64,000 bases of DNA from Ceratotherium simum simum (GCF_000283155.1 NW_004454240.1:3943088-4007087); one strand, 5' to 3'. Shown: positions 35,451-47,279, counted from the first letter of the stretch. The notes: a model not told the origin generated them from the letters alone. A program made the numbers and translations.

Positions 35451-37091
35451 TGGTTCATTTTTTATTCTCAGCTCTTCTTCCAATTTTTTTTTAACTATCT
35501 ATAATCTTTGCTTTCCAGTGAAAATTAGGAAGCAGGCAGTTGTGAACTATCATATATTAGCATCCTGTAGTATATTAGCAAGCCCATAAACACATTTTAT
35601 AATTTCTAGAAGCATATTTCTCTTTACAGCATACTTTTCAATGTGGCACAAAACATGTCTATTGATAGATCCAAATATTATTTGTCTCTCTGTAAAAAAT
35701 TAGAAAGCCAAAACTAGACAAACTTATGTTTAGCAATCAATGTCTCTCAGTATACCATCCTATCTGGAAATGATTTAGATATTTAATGAATATCCAGTAT
35801 TTAGTTTAACTTAGTATACATTTTTATCTTATTTACATTTATTTAAACACTTGTTTTTAACAATTACGTTTGGATTTGACATTAAATAGTTAACCATCAT
35901 CCCAAGTCATTCTCCCTGAAGACAAATTCTGCAACAGAAACAGCCCGAGCCCATCCAACCAGTAAGCTTAGGTAGAAAAAGTTGTATGTTTGCAATACAT
36001 TCAATATTGATAAATCTGAAGACATACCTGTTTTTATTAAACAAACTTAAACTATCTTTTATTTATCAAAGATTATCTCAGATCATATGAACTTGAAAAA
36101 CATTTGGGTTATTTTCTATATTTCTGAGAGTTTTAGGAATTCTCAATTTATATAAATGTTTAATTTTGGCAATACCATCTGGAGGTAGAAAAATATCATA
36201 TATATACAGACATACATACATAGACATACTGAGAGACACAGAGATCTTTAAATATTTTAGCCATGTCTCAGGTACAAAACTCAAAAGAATAGCTGGATCC
36301 AAATTGTGTTTCTGGCAGATGGACTGAGTTAAGGTTACCTGCTCAGATGGCCTAAGATTTTTACTAAAGATTTTGTTTTTTATTTGCATGCTGTAAGGAT
36401 CCTTTTTAGAGCTGTTTTTGAAGTCATTCTGTCTTTTAGAAGCTTCTGCATATCTATCAAAGAATTCATTCCATTGTCTCTGAGAAGTTTGGAATCCTTT
36501 CTTTTAAGGGTGCCCCTTAAGGTGGACTTATTTGAAACAAAGGTTCCCCAGAATGGGCATTACAATTGCAAATTGTTTCAAAACTTCACCCATTTCCACT
36601 TGCTTAGTTTTAGATCTCTTATTTTCTAACTGTGCATGCAAATAAACTAATTTAGGTATTTCAAATGAGCATCATTGGGGTCAACCAAGTTTTAAATCAT
36701 CCTTGGTATACCAGTGCCATTTCTCTAAAAATTTACACACAGCAGGTCCATAATTCTTACACGTAAAACCAGTGGAAGCCCCAAATGGGGGTTGAGTCCC
36801 CATTTTAATTTTAGTGGAAACCTCAAAAGGGGGTTTGTCCCCATAGCAACCCTAGACTGCATACTTCCCACTGCAAGTACATATTCCCCAAAAGAGAAAG
36901 TTAATTTTCTTAAACCAATTTCGACAAATACCCAGAATAAAAGCCAGAACTTCAACCAAATCAAGAGGTTTGAGACTGAGAAACTCACCACCTCGGCCCA
37001 GGGCAGTTGGGGAGACTACAGAGTACAAAGGGCTCATGCACTTAGCTTGCTCAAAACAAACATCGCCAGAAACAGGTGGAAAATCGCTTCA

Positions 37092-37112
37092 GAACCCACA
37101 TTTCTGGCACCA
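37092..37112 (-). promoter_or_regulatory. Primer-binding-site-like sequence of the provirus
   Basis: The minus strand reads TGGTGCCAGAAATGTGGG beginning two bases past the 5' LTR, where a retroviral primer-binding site is expected. It resembles sites for both leucine and phenylalanine tRNAs, each with small gaps or substitutions, so the primer cannot be decided by eye. Confidence 0.55.
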
Positions 37113-37114
37113 AA

Positions 37115-37796
37115 TACGTCAACGTAGAAAAAAGAGGCAACTGCAACACAAAAGGAGAGCTTTTATTTGAGGTTTTAGAATTGCAATTTGGGGAACACAG
37201 TTTCTGGCAGTAGCCAGAAAAGCGTCCCTCTGAGGAGTAAGTCAGGAGGCTTTTTTTTTGTGAGGAAGATCGGCCCTGAGCTAACATCTGCCAATCCTCC
37301 TCTTTTTTCTGCTGAGGAAGACTGGCCCTGGGCTAACATCTGTGCCCATCTTCCTCCACTTTATATGGGATGCCGCCACAGCATGGCCCGCCAAGCAGTG
37401 TGCTGGTGCGCGCCCAGGATCTGTACTGGCGAACCCCGGGGTTTGCGCGCCCAGGATCCGAACTGGGCAGAACCCCGGGCCGCCGCAGCGGAGCGCGCGT
37501 GCTTAACCGCTTGTGCCACTGGGCAGGCCCCAAAAGTCAGCAGTTTTTATTAGCAACAATGAGAGCCCAGAACAATCATGTCAATTGTTTGTTAGGGAGG
37601 ATAAATTTATGTTACAGTTCATTAGCTTACTTAAGGATGTCTTGTTACCAGAAAAAGTATATTTTTGCACAGACCTTCTGAAAGTACTTTCTCAGTAAGT
37701 CCCTTTTGCCAAGTCAGCAAGGTCAACAGTTTTGTATTTTTAACAAGATGGAGTCCAGGGTACAAAATGGAGTCACTGTTGTCAACTTATTTCACA
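37115..37796 (-). repeat. 5' LTR of the provirus, split by an ERE
   Basis: On the minus strand it starts TGTGAAATAAG at 37796 and ends near 37115. It shares the AATAAA polyadenylation signal (about 37163) and the CAAGATGGAGTCCA word with the other LTR. The ERE at 37255-37532 accounts for its greater length; without it the two LTRs are close in size. Confidence 0.88.
37255..37532 (-). mobile_element. ERE SINE (short form) with internal duplication
   Basis: Minus orientation, inserted in the 5' LTR near AAGTCAG..TTTT, which is repeated imperfectly on both sides. The core is longer than in other short-form copies because GCGCGCCCAGGAT and the following bases occur twice, at 37408 and 37445, a 37-base offset. 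Confidence 0.93.
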
Positions 37797-40700
37797 GTAT
37801 TCTCTTATAATCCTTTTTGTTTCTGTAAAATTGCGAGTAATGTTCTCACTTTCATTTCTGAGTTTTTTAACTTGAATCTTCTCTATTTTTTCTCATTCAT
37901 TCTGGCTTAAGGCTTGTCAATTTTGTTGATCTTTTTGAAAAATAAACTTCTGGTGTCATTTATTTTTTATTTTGTTTTTCTATTCTTTATTCAGTTATAT
38001 TTAGGTTTCGTTTTCTCTTCTTTTTCTGGTTCCTTAAGGTGTAAAGTTAGGTTATTGATTTGAGATATTTCTTCTTTTTTAATGTATGCACTTACAGTTA
38101 TAAATTTCCCTCTTAGCACTGCTTTCACTGCATGCCGTGAGTTTTGGTATGTTGTGTTTTTGTTTTCATTTCTCTCAAAGTATTTTCTGATTTCTTTTTT
38201 GATTCATTGATTGTTTGAGAGTACGTTTTTTAATTTCCACCTATTAGTGAGTTTTCCAGTTTTCCTCCTATTATTAATTTCTAGTTTCATTCCATTTTGA
38301 TCAGCAAAGATACTTTGTATGATGTCAACCTTTTAAAATTTATTAAGATTTGTTTTGTGGCCTAACACATTGTCTATCCTGTAGAATGTTCAATGTGCAC
38401 TTCAAAACATATGTATTCTGTTGTTGTGTGGAGTGTTCTTTATATATCATGTATGTCCAATTGGTTTATAGTGTTTTTGAAGTACTCTGTTTCCTTACTA
38501 ATCTTGTGTCTGGTTGTTCTATCCACTATTGAAAATATTATTGCAGAACTATCTATTCGTCCCTTTAATCTTGTCAATTGTTGTTCACATATTTTAGGAC
38601 TCTTATATTTGCTCCATATATGTTTATAATTTTTATATCTTCTTGGTGAATTGACCCTTTTATTAATATATAATGTCTTCTTTTGTTTCCATTTTATAAT
38701 TTCTAATTCTTTGTTGATATTCTCATTTTATTCATATATTGTTTTCCTGATTCCATTTAGTTCTTTTTCCATGTTTTCCCTTAAGTTTTTGAACATACTT
38801 AAGATAGGTTTAAAGTCTTTGTCTACTAAGTCCAATGTCTGTTGGATGGTTTCTGCCAATTATCTTATTCCTTTGAATGAACTTTGATTTCCTTTTTCTT
38901 TGTATCCCTTATGATTTTTTTGTTGTTTTTGAAAATTGGGCATTTGACTCTTATAATGTGGCAACTCAGGAAATCAGATCAGATTCTCTCACTTCACTAG
39001 GGTTTGCTGCTTTTTTTTTTTTTGACTGTCAAATATTGTGTAGTCCATTTGTTTTGAGACTTACAAACTATTTTTGCAGTGACTATTCCTTGTCATGTCT
39101 GATCACTGAAGACTGTTCCTTTAGCTCTTGTTCAGCTCATGTTTGGACAGAGATTTCCTTGAGTGCCAGGAGCTCAAACAAACAAAGAAAAAAGAATATA
39201 AGGAAAAAAAAAAGACAGAACAGCTTTCTTTCCTAGTCTTTGCAGATTGGCTGTGTGCTAGGTCACTCTACCATTTAGTTCGGTTTTCTCAGAGCCTAGG
39301 GAACAGCCTGAAGTAAAAGCTTAAGGTCTTCTCAGGTCTTTTTTGAGCATACATCTTGCTTTGGCATGTGTGGGGCTTTCTAAAGTTACCATATACGTGG
39401 CAACTCTTGAATGTCATAATTTGCAAAAAGTCTCACCCTAGCTTCTCCTGTGGGCCTTAAGTGGTCTGTTGTATGTCTTACCCATTATCTCTTGCCCCAG
39501 TAATCTCTGGGTTTTATGGGCTGAATTGTGTCCCTCAAAATTCATATGTTGAAGTCCTAACCCCCAGCACTTCATGATGTAACTGTATTTGGAGATAGGG
39601 CCTTTAAAGTGGTAATTAAGGTAAAATGAGGTCATATAGATGTGCCCAAATCTAACATGACTGGTGTCCTATAAGAACAATTGATTAGGACACAGACATT
39701 CACAGATGGAAGACCATGTGAAGACACAGGAGGTAGACGGCTGCCTACAAGCCAAGGAGAGAGGCCGTAGAAGAAACCAACCCTGCTAACACCTTAATCT
39801 TGGATTTTTGGTGTCCAGAATTGTGAGCAAATATATTTCTGTTGTAAGCCACCCAATCTATGCTACTTTGTTATGACAGTCCTTAGCAAACCTATATAGT
39901 AGGTTTGTAGTCACTTTGTATCTTTTATGAACAGTGCCTGCTGCATTTCCTGCCTGCCTTCTGAGTTATGTGAAACTGAGATGACCACCTTGTATCAGCC
40001 CTTTAGATATCTTCCAGACATAATAATTTGAAAATGAGGTCTGCTCTGCTTCCTATGGTTTGAGGTGGGGAATTGGGAACCCGGCTGCCACTTGCTTACG
40101 ACCAAGACCACTACCCTACTGGGGAGGCAAGGGCTGGTGAAAACACCACAAAACTTTCCTGCCATTTTGAAGATGGGTTTTTCTTGATTGAGCCTTTGGT
40201 TGGTTGCAGTAAACCTTTGACTGTTTTCCAGGGCTCCTACAAAGTTGGTTTAGACAGCTTCTGTTTTTTTTTTTTTTAATATATATTTTGGTGGGGAATT
40301 AGAGCTTGGAGCTTCCTAGCCTGCCATTTTGCTGACTTCTGCCCCCATGCCTTTTGTTCCCATCTGTTAGTATTCCTATTAGGGCTTCTTGTCCTATCTC
40401 TATCTCTTTATTTTTCTTTTATATTTTCCAGCTGTTTATTTCTCTGTGCTGTGCTCTGGGTTATATCCTCAGATCTGTTTTCCAATTCACTACTAGTAGG
40501 TTGATCATTATTTTCTCTCAGCGTGTTAAAACTAATTCTCTGTTTCTTGTGGCATTAGTTATTGCTGATGAGAAAATGGCCATCAGTCTCATTATTGTCC
40601 CTTTTGAGATGATCCTTTATTGGCATATGAATTCTGTTTTTTCCTTTTTATCTCTTTGAATATTTTAAATATACTTATTTTAAAAATACCTTTTTTATTG

Positions 40701-41060
40701 CACTGTAATCCTAGTTCTCATAGAAGGGAGTTTACTCATTTACCTTGGCTCTCATGTTAGTTTCCTAACATGGTTTGTAATTTTGGACTATGATGTTCTC
40801 CTGGGTGGGAGTTGTTTCTTTGGATTCCCTCATGTGCCCTGGGTTGTGAAGGCATCCTCATGGGGCAGTTTTTCTTTTACTTCTTTTTGGAGCTTGCTGG
40901 TGCTGGTTTAGGATCAGTTTTAAAGTGAATTTCTTATAACCCGTGTGGGCAATACAAATTTGATCTCCAATCAGCAAAAGCTTGTGGTTCTGGGTAACTG
41001 TTTATTTTACCTCAACGTAAGACTGTCTGTTATGTTTCCTGCAACATCCTAGGCCAGTGG
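37797..41060 (-). mobile_element. Old L1, antisense (5' part)
   Basis: The L1 interrupted by the provirus resumes at GTATTCTCTTATAATCC and continues through the endonuclease region, the ORF1 region (about 38700-39330) and 5' UTR-like sequence (about 39900-41060, similar to 26990-27130). A MaLR-type LTR splits it at 39516-39900. No open frame of useful length remains. Confidence 0.6.
39516..39900 (+). mobile_element. MLT1-like MaLR LTR
   Basis: Closely follows the MLT1-type pattern: GGGCTGAATTGTGTCCCTCA, ATATGTTGAAGTCCTAACCC, ATGTGAAGACACAGGAGG, CCAGAATTGTGAGCAAATA, GTAAGCCACCCAATCTATG. A solitary LTR of the ancient ERVL-MaLR class. Exact subfamily not asserted. Confidence 0.8.
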
Positions 41061-41129
41061 GCTTCATGCAGGAACCTCATTCCAGCTCCCAGCTCTTACA
41101 GAATATTCCCCTGCCTGTCGATAAAATCC

Positions 41130-41785
41130 CAGCTTCCACATATAGTCACTTCTTTTTATTCATGGTAGTTATGGTATATAAAGTCTTTAGAAACTTTGAA
41201 TTAGTGAATATTGAGCCATTGTTCCTCAAGGAAATACAGAGGTTCCTTTACGCCTCTCGTCACAACATTTTCATCAGCTGATTACTATATAACCTTGCTT
41301 TTTGTGTGTTTCTTTTTAAAGACATTTTATATATATTGTTGATTCATTAACGTTGAACTCATGACCAACAGCACTATAACTTGTGACTGATCGAAGCTTA
41401 TCTAACATACGAATTTCCTCTGTAAGGCGCATCACAACTCGCTTAGTCTTAGGAATGTGAGACAGCACTTCAGCGCTGTGCTTAGGGGCAATATTAAATA
41501 GCTAAATCCCCAACAAAAAGCAGAAAAAGTGAAAAGCATGGTACTAAATAGACCACAAAAAGGACACTTGTTTATGGTATGAGAGCTGAAATAAGAAAGC
41601 AGCATTGCTTTTTTTAACATCTGTTGGGAAAGTGTATGTCAGTGACTCAAATTTTTCATGGCTCTTTGTATGTCCACAAGTGACCACAAAAGGACCAGGA
41701 GTATTGATTTTGGAGTTACAAATAAGTTCTAGTTAGTAGGCGAATTCACAGATACAGAATCTGCAGATAATGAGGATCAACTGGA
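41130..41785 (-). mobile_element. Tigger-like DNA transposon remnant
   Basis: The right part, read on the minus strand (CAGTTGATCCTCATTATCTG and then CTGTATCTGTGAATTCGCC), matches a class of old mammalian pogo/Tigger-type elements. The left boundary is poorly defined. No transposase frame is left. Confidence 0.5.
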
Positions 41786-42394
41786 TCTAGTTTTCATACC
41801 ACTCCACTGGCTATTTGCCCTTAGCCACTGCTCCCTGCTCTAGTTTTGAATTTCCTCTTCATTTCTGGTACTTGGGAGCTTCTTTTTCTTGTTTTCCAGG
41901 TTTGCTGTGTGTTTTAAAAAGACACACACACATACACACACTTGTTGCATTTTACCCAACATTTCTATGTGTTTGGATTAGGAGGAAGATGTTTTTGTCG
42001 AGTCAATCTGACTTATTGAGTGGGTACTTTATTATTTAAAAGGGACAAAAACATACACTCAAGGCTGTGAGAGCTAGAAGAGACTTTAATGATTATCTTG
42101 ATGAAGAGTTCTTAAGTTGGACTTCAGAGTATCTGGGAACAGGAGATTGTACAGAAGTTTGTATATATACATTTTCCTGGGAAGTAAGTCCATATCTTTA
42201 ATCATACCCTCAAAGGGTCCATAATCCTTCCTAATGCAAGAGCCACTGTTCTAGTCTAGTTCCATTTTAATTTTATAGGACAATTGCAGATATTCTCATT
42301 AGATCTTCATAGCATTCTGGTTAATAATAACATTAGCCCAATTTTAAAATAAAAATAACTAATTACATTTATACAGTGATCTCTAGTTTTTAAA
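41786..42394. other. Unassigned sequence with a CA microsatellite
   Basis: Contains (CA)n-like ACACACACACATACACACAC at about 41922-41941. Otherwise no gene and no certain repeat. Confidence 0.45.
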
Positions 42395-42625
42395 TTATGT
42401 CATCTTATTTTAGTCCCCCCAGCAACCCTCTGAGGTAGATGATGTTATCATCATTTTACAATTATAGAAACTGGAGGCAAATCACAGTAGCTAGTAAGTA
42501 GTAAGGATTTTTTTCTAAATTGAGGCCCAGAGAGATAAGGTTACTTGCCCAAACCCACAAAGCTGATTAGTTCCAGAATCAAGACTAGAACTCCAGTCTC
42601 AGTGATCTTTCCACTACCTCATTCT
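42395..42625 (-). repeat. MIR SINE
   Basis: Minus orientation. CATCATTTTACAATTATAG, GAGGCCCAGAGAGATAAGG, TTACTTGCCCAAACCCACA and AGAACTCCAGTCTCAGTG follow MIR closely. Confidence 0.85.
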
Positions 42626-43277
42626 GCCATGGAAAAACACACAGCCCTACCAGGTAGCAACATGAGGATTCATTTAAGCTAACAAATTTCTAAGTGTAAA
42701 GGGTGCATGTATTTAGATAACAACTTTTTTTTTTAACTGAGAGCAGCCAAAACCACCAAGCCTAGCAATGCCTTGGACATTCCATTGTGTAATATGCTTT
42801 AGAAGTAGGATTGCATTCATCAAGTTTTGAGTCATAATGAAGCTCAGCTACTTAAATTTCATCCCAATTAAAAACTAGCAAATGAAGATGCTATACACAA
42901 TGTAGGTAAAATATATACCTATACCTGTAGTTAATATTCTATACATGTTTTCCTGTTAGTTGTCTTCTTTGTAATTGGAGGCTAATTAGGACTTGGGTTC
43001 CATTATTTCTTTTGCCTTACACACCCCTCTTCCACCTGCTAGGTTGAATCTGTCCCTTTGGCACTAATATCTCAGAACAATTTTCTATAGGTTCTCCTTA
43101 TGCGGCTTTTAGGATGAAATATATTCTCAGCAGAATTCACATGGAGTTTCCTATATCTTCTCTCTGTAAATTCCTAATGGGGTACCAGCAGAGCACCGCA
43201 ACTTTTAGCACTGCTGAATTTTTGCAATATTGAGTTAGTATTATTGGGACCACTGAAATGGGAGTAACTTGCCTATA
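42626..43277. other. Unassigned intronic sequence
   Basis: No gene, splice-bordered open frame or certain repeat seen. Confidence 0.5.
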
Positions 43278-43487
43278 CAGTCATGCAACGCATAGCGAAG
43301 TTTTGGACAACAATGGACCACATGTATGACAATGGTCTTATAAGATTGGTACCACACACCCTAGGTGTCTAGTAGGCTATACCATCTAGGTTTGTGTAAG
43401 TATACTCTACGATGTTCACACAACAACAAAATTGCCTAATGACGCATTTTTTAGAACGTATTCCCATCGTTAAGAGATGCGTGAATG
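43278..43487 (-). mobile_element. Tc1/mariner (Tigger-type) short element
   Basis: A roughly 210-base element of the same family as 8020-8228, in the opposite orientation: both share ACAAACCTAGATGG on one strand and its complement here. It starts CAGTCATGCAACG and ends GCGTGAATG, with TA at 43276-43277 and 43488-43489. Confidence 0.75.
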
Positions 43488-45080
43488 TATTTAAAAATGC
43501 ATTTAGGGGAAAAAGTAGATTTAACTTTTCAGATAACTTGAATCTGATTAAGTAAATGAGACATTTGAAAAAATAGATTTAGAGTTTCAAAGCCACGCAT
43601 TCATTCAACTAACTGAGGGCCTACTTTGTACCAGATATTGTACTATTTGATATATGGATAAGAAAAGATTCTCATCTAGAGAAGCTCGCATTTTTTACTC
43701 TTCCCTCATGTTTGCTCCCCTTCTTTAATCTTCCCACTTCCCTTTCCAGTCTGGGAAATCTGACTTCTACCAAATGTTTTGGTAAAGTTTCTTATAACCT
43801 GATACCTGAATCTTTTTTCCAACATTTCCAAGTATAGTCAAGCACCATGAATGGGGAGATAACTATCTTAACCTAGGTTCCCTCTAAAAGGAGAACCTGA
43901 GACAGAGGCTTGTGAGCAGGTACTTTATGTGAGAGCAGGAGTGAGGGACAAAGCTGTGAAATGGGAAAGGAGAGAAGGCATTGTTAGGATGCATTATCAA
44001 GTTGGCCAATACTGGAGCATCTAGTTTAATCATGCTGAAACCTTCTGAGGAGCATAATGAAATATGACTCAGAACTATTGTTCTGGGCACTGAAAGAGGG
44101 AAAAAATTGTCCATTGGCTCCAGTACCACCTATAGGTGGCCACAGGGTGTTATGTCCTCTGCACTTCCAAGCTGTATTTGTGTGAGCGTCAAGTGGGGTG
44201 ACACCACAGCATCAGTGAAACCACAGGGTGGGAAGTGAGAAGTATATGGTATGGGTTTAGATGAGATTTGGTCCATTAGGCTGCTCAAAGTCTGTCCAGA
44301 ACTTGTCACTGCAGCAAATGCAAGAGGAGGAGCCAAGAGGATTGCTCTGGTGTAAAAGAGGAGTACAGTGCACTCAATAATTTATTATATAGTCAATTCA
44401 AATTTTGGAACAATTCTAATTTTTACCTCCCATTGGACTGTTCTGTCTCTCAGAGTGAGAAATCAGGATTATTTATGGTTCAAATTTATGTTTAGGTTTT
44501 TAGGACTGAACTTCTCACTTACCTTGAGTTCAATGACACCACTCTTTCCTGGTTTTCCACCTACCTTTTGGCCTCCTATGCCAGGCTCCTTCATAGACTT
44601 ATCTTTTATCTAAGCCTGAAATGTTGTTCCTGAGTTCTATCCTCAGTCTTCTCACTGTAAGTCTTGGATGACCAGATCTACTCCCGTAGCTTCAACTAAC
44701 ATCTTTACACTAATGACTCCAGAGTCTCTGATTCCTCCAGCTCAGGTCCCTTTTCTGAACTCCAGACCCCTAAATCTATCATTGTACTGAACATCATCTG
44801 GGTGGTCCATTGTACATCAAATTTAGTAATTACTAGACCTGTTCTTCTTCCTGTTTTCTCTGTCTTGGTTAATAGCTAGATCATCCATCTATTTGCTGAA
44901 AGTTATCCTTCTTCTTCCCCTCTTCCTCATCCACTCTGCAAGTTAGTCACTGTCCTCTTTCTTTTACCTAAATATCTCTCCTTGCCATTGAAATAGCAAA
45001 GGTATAAATATGTTTGAATATATACTGTAATGTTATTGCAGTAACTTCCTGAGAACTGTCAGAGTGATTTTCTACTCCAT
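43488..45080. other. Ancient repeat remnants, mostly unassigned
   Basis: 43598-43690 is a copy of the ATTCATTCAAC repeat seen at 14938. 43880-44330 may be an old LTR. 44430-45080 looks like the body of an ancient LINE leading into the L2 at 45080. None of these assignments is firm, and there is no gene. Confidence 0.35.
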
Positions 45081-45635
45081 ACATCATGTTTTTTCATCCT
45101 TTTCTTTAAAAGCTTTTGATGTCTCATTACCTATATGATAATGTTCTAATATCTTACTATTTATTCAAGGCCTCTTACAGCCTGGCCCAGATTTAGCTTT
45201 CCAGCTTCATCCTCTACGATACCCACCCTGGTTCAGCTACAGTGAACTTGCAGTTTCCTAAATGTACAGTGCTCTTGTGTGTGTGCGTGCGTGTGTGTGT
45301 GCGTTTGTGCTGTTTTGTGTAATTTGCTCCCTCTCCAAACTGCGGAACTCCTGCTTAGTCCTTCAGAGCCCAGCTTAAATGTCAATGAGGCTTTCTCTGA
45401 AATCCCTCCCCTATTCCCAGAGTTAATCATTCATTCTACTGTGCTCTCCTGAGACTTGACTCTTCCCTCTGTTATATATCACACTGGATTGCAATGATTT
45501 GTGTCATGTATGTCTTTTCTTCTATACCCTAATATCTCTGAGGGCATGATGTGTGTCTTACCTATTTTGCCTTCCTAGCACCCAAGCACAGTAACTGACA
45601 CAGAGTCTGCATTTTTAGTGAATTTGTTCATTCAT
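45080..45635 (+). mobile_element. L2 LINE 3' part
   Basis: Plus orientation. Contains GGCCTCTTACAGCCTGGCCC, TTCAGAGCCCAGCTTAAATG, and the L2 3' end ATCTCTGAGGGCATGATG followed by CCTAGCACCCAAGCACAG. A GT-rich microsatellite has expanded within it at about 45277-45304. Confidence 0.75.
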
Positions 45636-45735
45636 ACATTTAATCAGTATTTGATGATATCTACTCTGTGCCAGGCATTATTTTAGGCCCTTGAGATACA
45701 GGGTCCTGGCTGTCATTAAACATATAGTCTAGTTT
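45636..45735. repeat. Ancient mammalian interspersed repeat
   Basis: A third short copy of the ATTTAATCAGTATTTG..CTGTGCCAGGCATT type, directly following the L2. Confidence 0.5.
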
Positions 45736-45829
45736 TGGAGTAGGTCAAGGTGGCTCATTCACGTGGTGGGCAAGTTGTTGTTGATTAGTGCAGTCAAACC
45801 AATTCCCTCTTGAATTGAAATGAATCTCT

Positions 45830-46790
45830 CACTTCAAGGAAAATAACTAACAGTATTTGTTGTCAATAATAAAATTCAAGTTTTCAAGCAAAAATTAGAA
45901 TTGTGGAAAACATGTATCCACCACTGTGTGCTTCACAGCTTTCTAGTATCTAGACTTTTTAAATAAGATTTGTGGTGATTTTGACAACGTCATTTTTTTT
46001 TTTTTGCTAGTTGCATTCCTAGGTAGCTAATATTTTTGTGGAAATTACAAACGTTTTCTGTTTTTTTTTTTTAATTTTTTGTTTATTGCAGTAACATTGG
46101 TTTGTTACAATGTGATTTTTTAATTGATTTTTTATATTGGATAATGAAATGTATCAACGTTTGGAAGATTTGCATAACTCAGTGAACCAGTATTTTCCAA
46201 ATGACCAGTGCATGATGTTACAAAGTCACACATAGGTAAAATATCCATGCATGGGTAAAGATCTATTCAAAGTACAAGATGGACCAATGGATATTACTGG
46301 ATAACTTGGTATGATTTCTGAATTTGCACTGCAACTAACCATTAAGAAACTACTACAATTATCTGATGGGCTTTGCTCCTTTCTTTTCCAACTACATGTC
46401 TGTATGAGGACAAAATTTCGTTATATCCTTCAACGAAAGAACAACAATTTGAATGAAGAAGCAGATATGATGATACAGCTATTTTCTATTAAGTCAGACA
46501 TGATAAAGATTTGCAAAATGTAAAATAGTGCCAATACATATTTTTAGGAAATACAGTTGTTTTCCATAACATATATTATTTACTTATGTTAACATGTAAT
46601 TGTTTTATTGTGGTTATTTTAAATAAATTAATAAATATTTAAAACAAGTCTCAGTTTTAATTTCTAATATAGCAAATATTGATAGATATAATACACGTTA
46701 AACAATAGCTGTTTGTAGTCTTCAATAATTATTAAGATGATAAAAGGGGTCCCAAGACCAAAACATTTGAGAACTGCTGCCTTATAAAAT
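45830..46790 (+). pseudogene. hAT (Charlie-type) transposase C-terminal remnant
   Basis: The + strand preserves, across frame breaks, words of the hAT transposase C-terminal dimerisation region: NQYFPNDQCMM (about 46188-46220), LQLTIKKL, and NEEADMMIQLFSIKSDM, which ends the 70-codon open frame at 46311-46523. After the stop, an A/T-rich 3' region leads to ACATTTGAGAACTGC, resembling a hAT terminal repeat. A 3' fragment of an L1 (about 46057-46122) has inserted into it. The family includes host genes derived from Charlie transposases, but this copy is clearly broken by stops and the insertion. Confidence 0.7.
46057..46122 (-). mobile_element. Very short L1 3' end
   Basis: Oligo-T followed by TTGCAGTAACATTGGTTTGT, the start of the L1 3' UTR in minus orientation, then back to the hAT sequence. 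It is about 65 bases, an extremely 5'-truncated insertion. Confidence 0.7.
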
Positions 46791-47097
46791 ACCAGTTTCT
46801 CTCAGATGCCCTCCTCTCATCTTCCACCAAAAGTATCCTATCTAGTTTATTACAATAGCTTTGTTTGCTGAAAACAAATCCTCTCAAACTTTAGAAGGTT
46901 TGAGTCTCCTAGAAGTAACTTCAGATCATCTTATACTAGGCCACCTACATCTTGGTTGGCATAAGGATTTACAGTCATACCCAAGTGGAACAGTTTGATT
47001 TCTAACAGACTAGAAAAGAGGTGAATTTCTTTCTGATGTCCAGGTTTGGCAATGGCAATGTTTGAATATACTAAATTTGCAGTTTTTATTAAGAAAG
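46791..47097. other. Unassigned intronic sequence
   Basis: Nothing recognised. Confidence 0.5.
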
Positions 47098-47235
47098 GAA
47101 AGAATGAGGACTAGGCATTTTTCATATGTTGTATAATTTAATCCTTACAACAAGTCTATGGGCTAAGTATTATTACTAATCTATTTTTCATCGGAGGAAG
47201 CTAAAGGCCAGTACAAAGATTAAGATGATGCCAGT
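47098..47235 (-). repeat. MIR SINE fragment
   Basis: TGTATAATTTAATCCTTACA, TGGGCTAAGTATTATTACT and GAGGAAGCTAAAGG match MIR in minus orientation. Confidence 0.6.
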
Positions 47236-47279
47236 CTTTATTTTTAGAAAGCTTAGTACACACTTTGACAAATGAGATA

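Larger units (their letters stand above)
32300..37114 (-). other. Interior of the provirus, no legible gag or pol
   Basis: AT-rich sequence without long frames. I find no reverse transcriptase YXDD box, protease or integrase motif on the minus strand. The part next to the 5' LTR (about 36000-37100) has short frames that could derive from gag, but this is a guess. It includes an ERE (35157-35450) and a possible hAT element (34599-34966). Confidence 0.5.
30993..37796 (-). mobile_element. Class I endogenous retrovirus, decayed, antisense
   Basis: Two related LTRs (30993-31383 and 37115-37796) in the same orientation bracket about 5.7 kb of interior. The flanks are GTAT (30989-30992) and GTAT (37797-37800), a 4-base target duplication, and the host L1 phrase CATAGTATTCTC is restored when the provirus is removed. 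On the minus strand a primer-binding-site-like TGGTGCCAGAAATGTGGG starts two bases after the 5' LTR. A purine stretch AAAACAGGGAAA precedes the 3' LTR. Only an env fragment is recognised with confidence; gag and pol are not legible. An ERE is present in the interior and another in the 5' LTR. The virus cannot be functional. Confidence 0.88.

Noticed and set aside
37188..37553. A 121-codon + strand frame with Arg/Ala-rich protein
   Set aside because: Antisense reading of an ERE SINE inside a retroviral LTR; similar frames occur across other EREs (11977-12282, 35120-35458).
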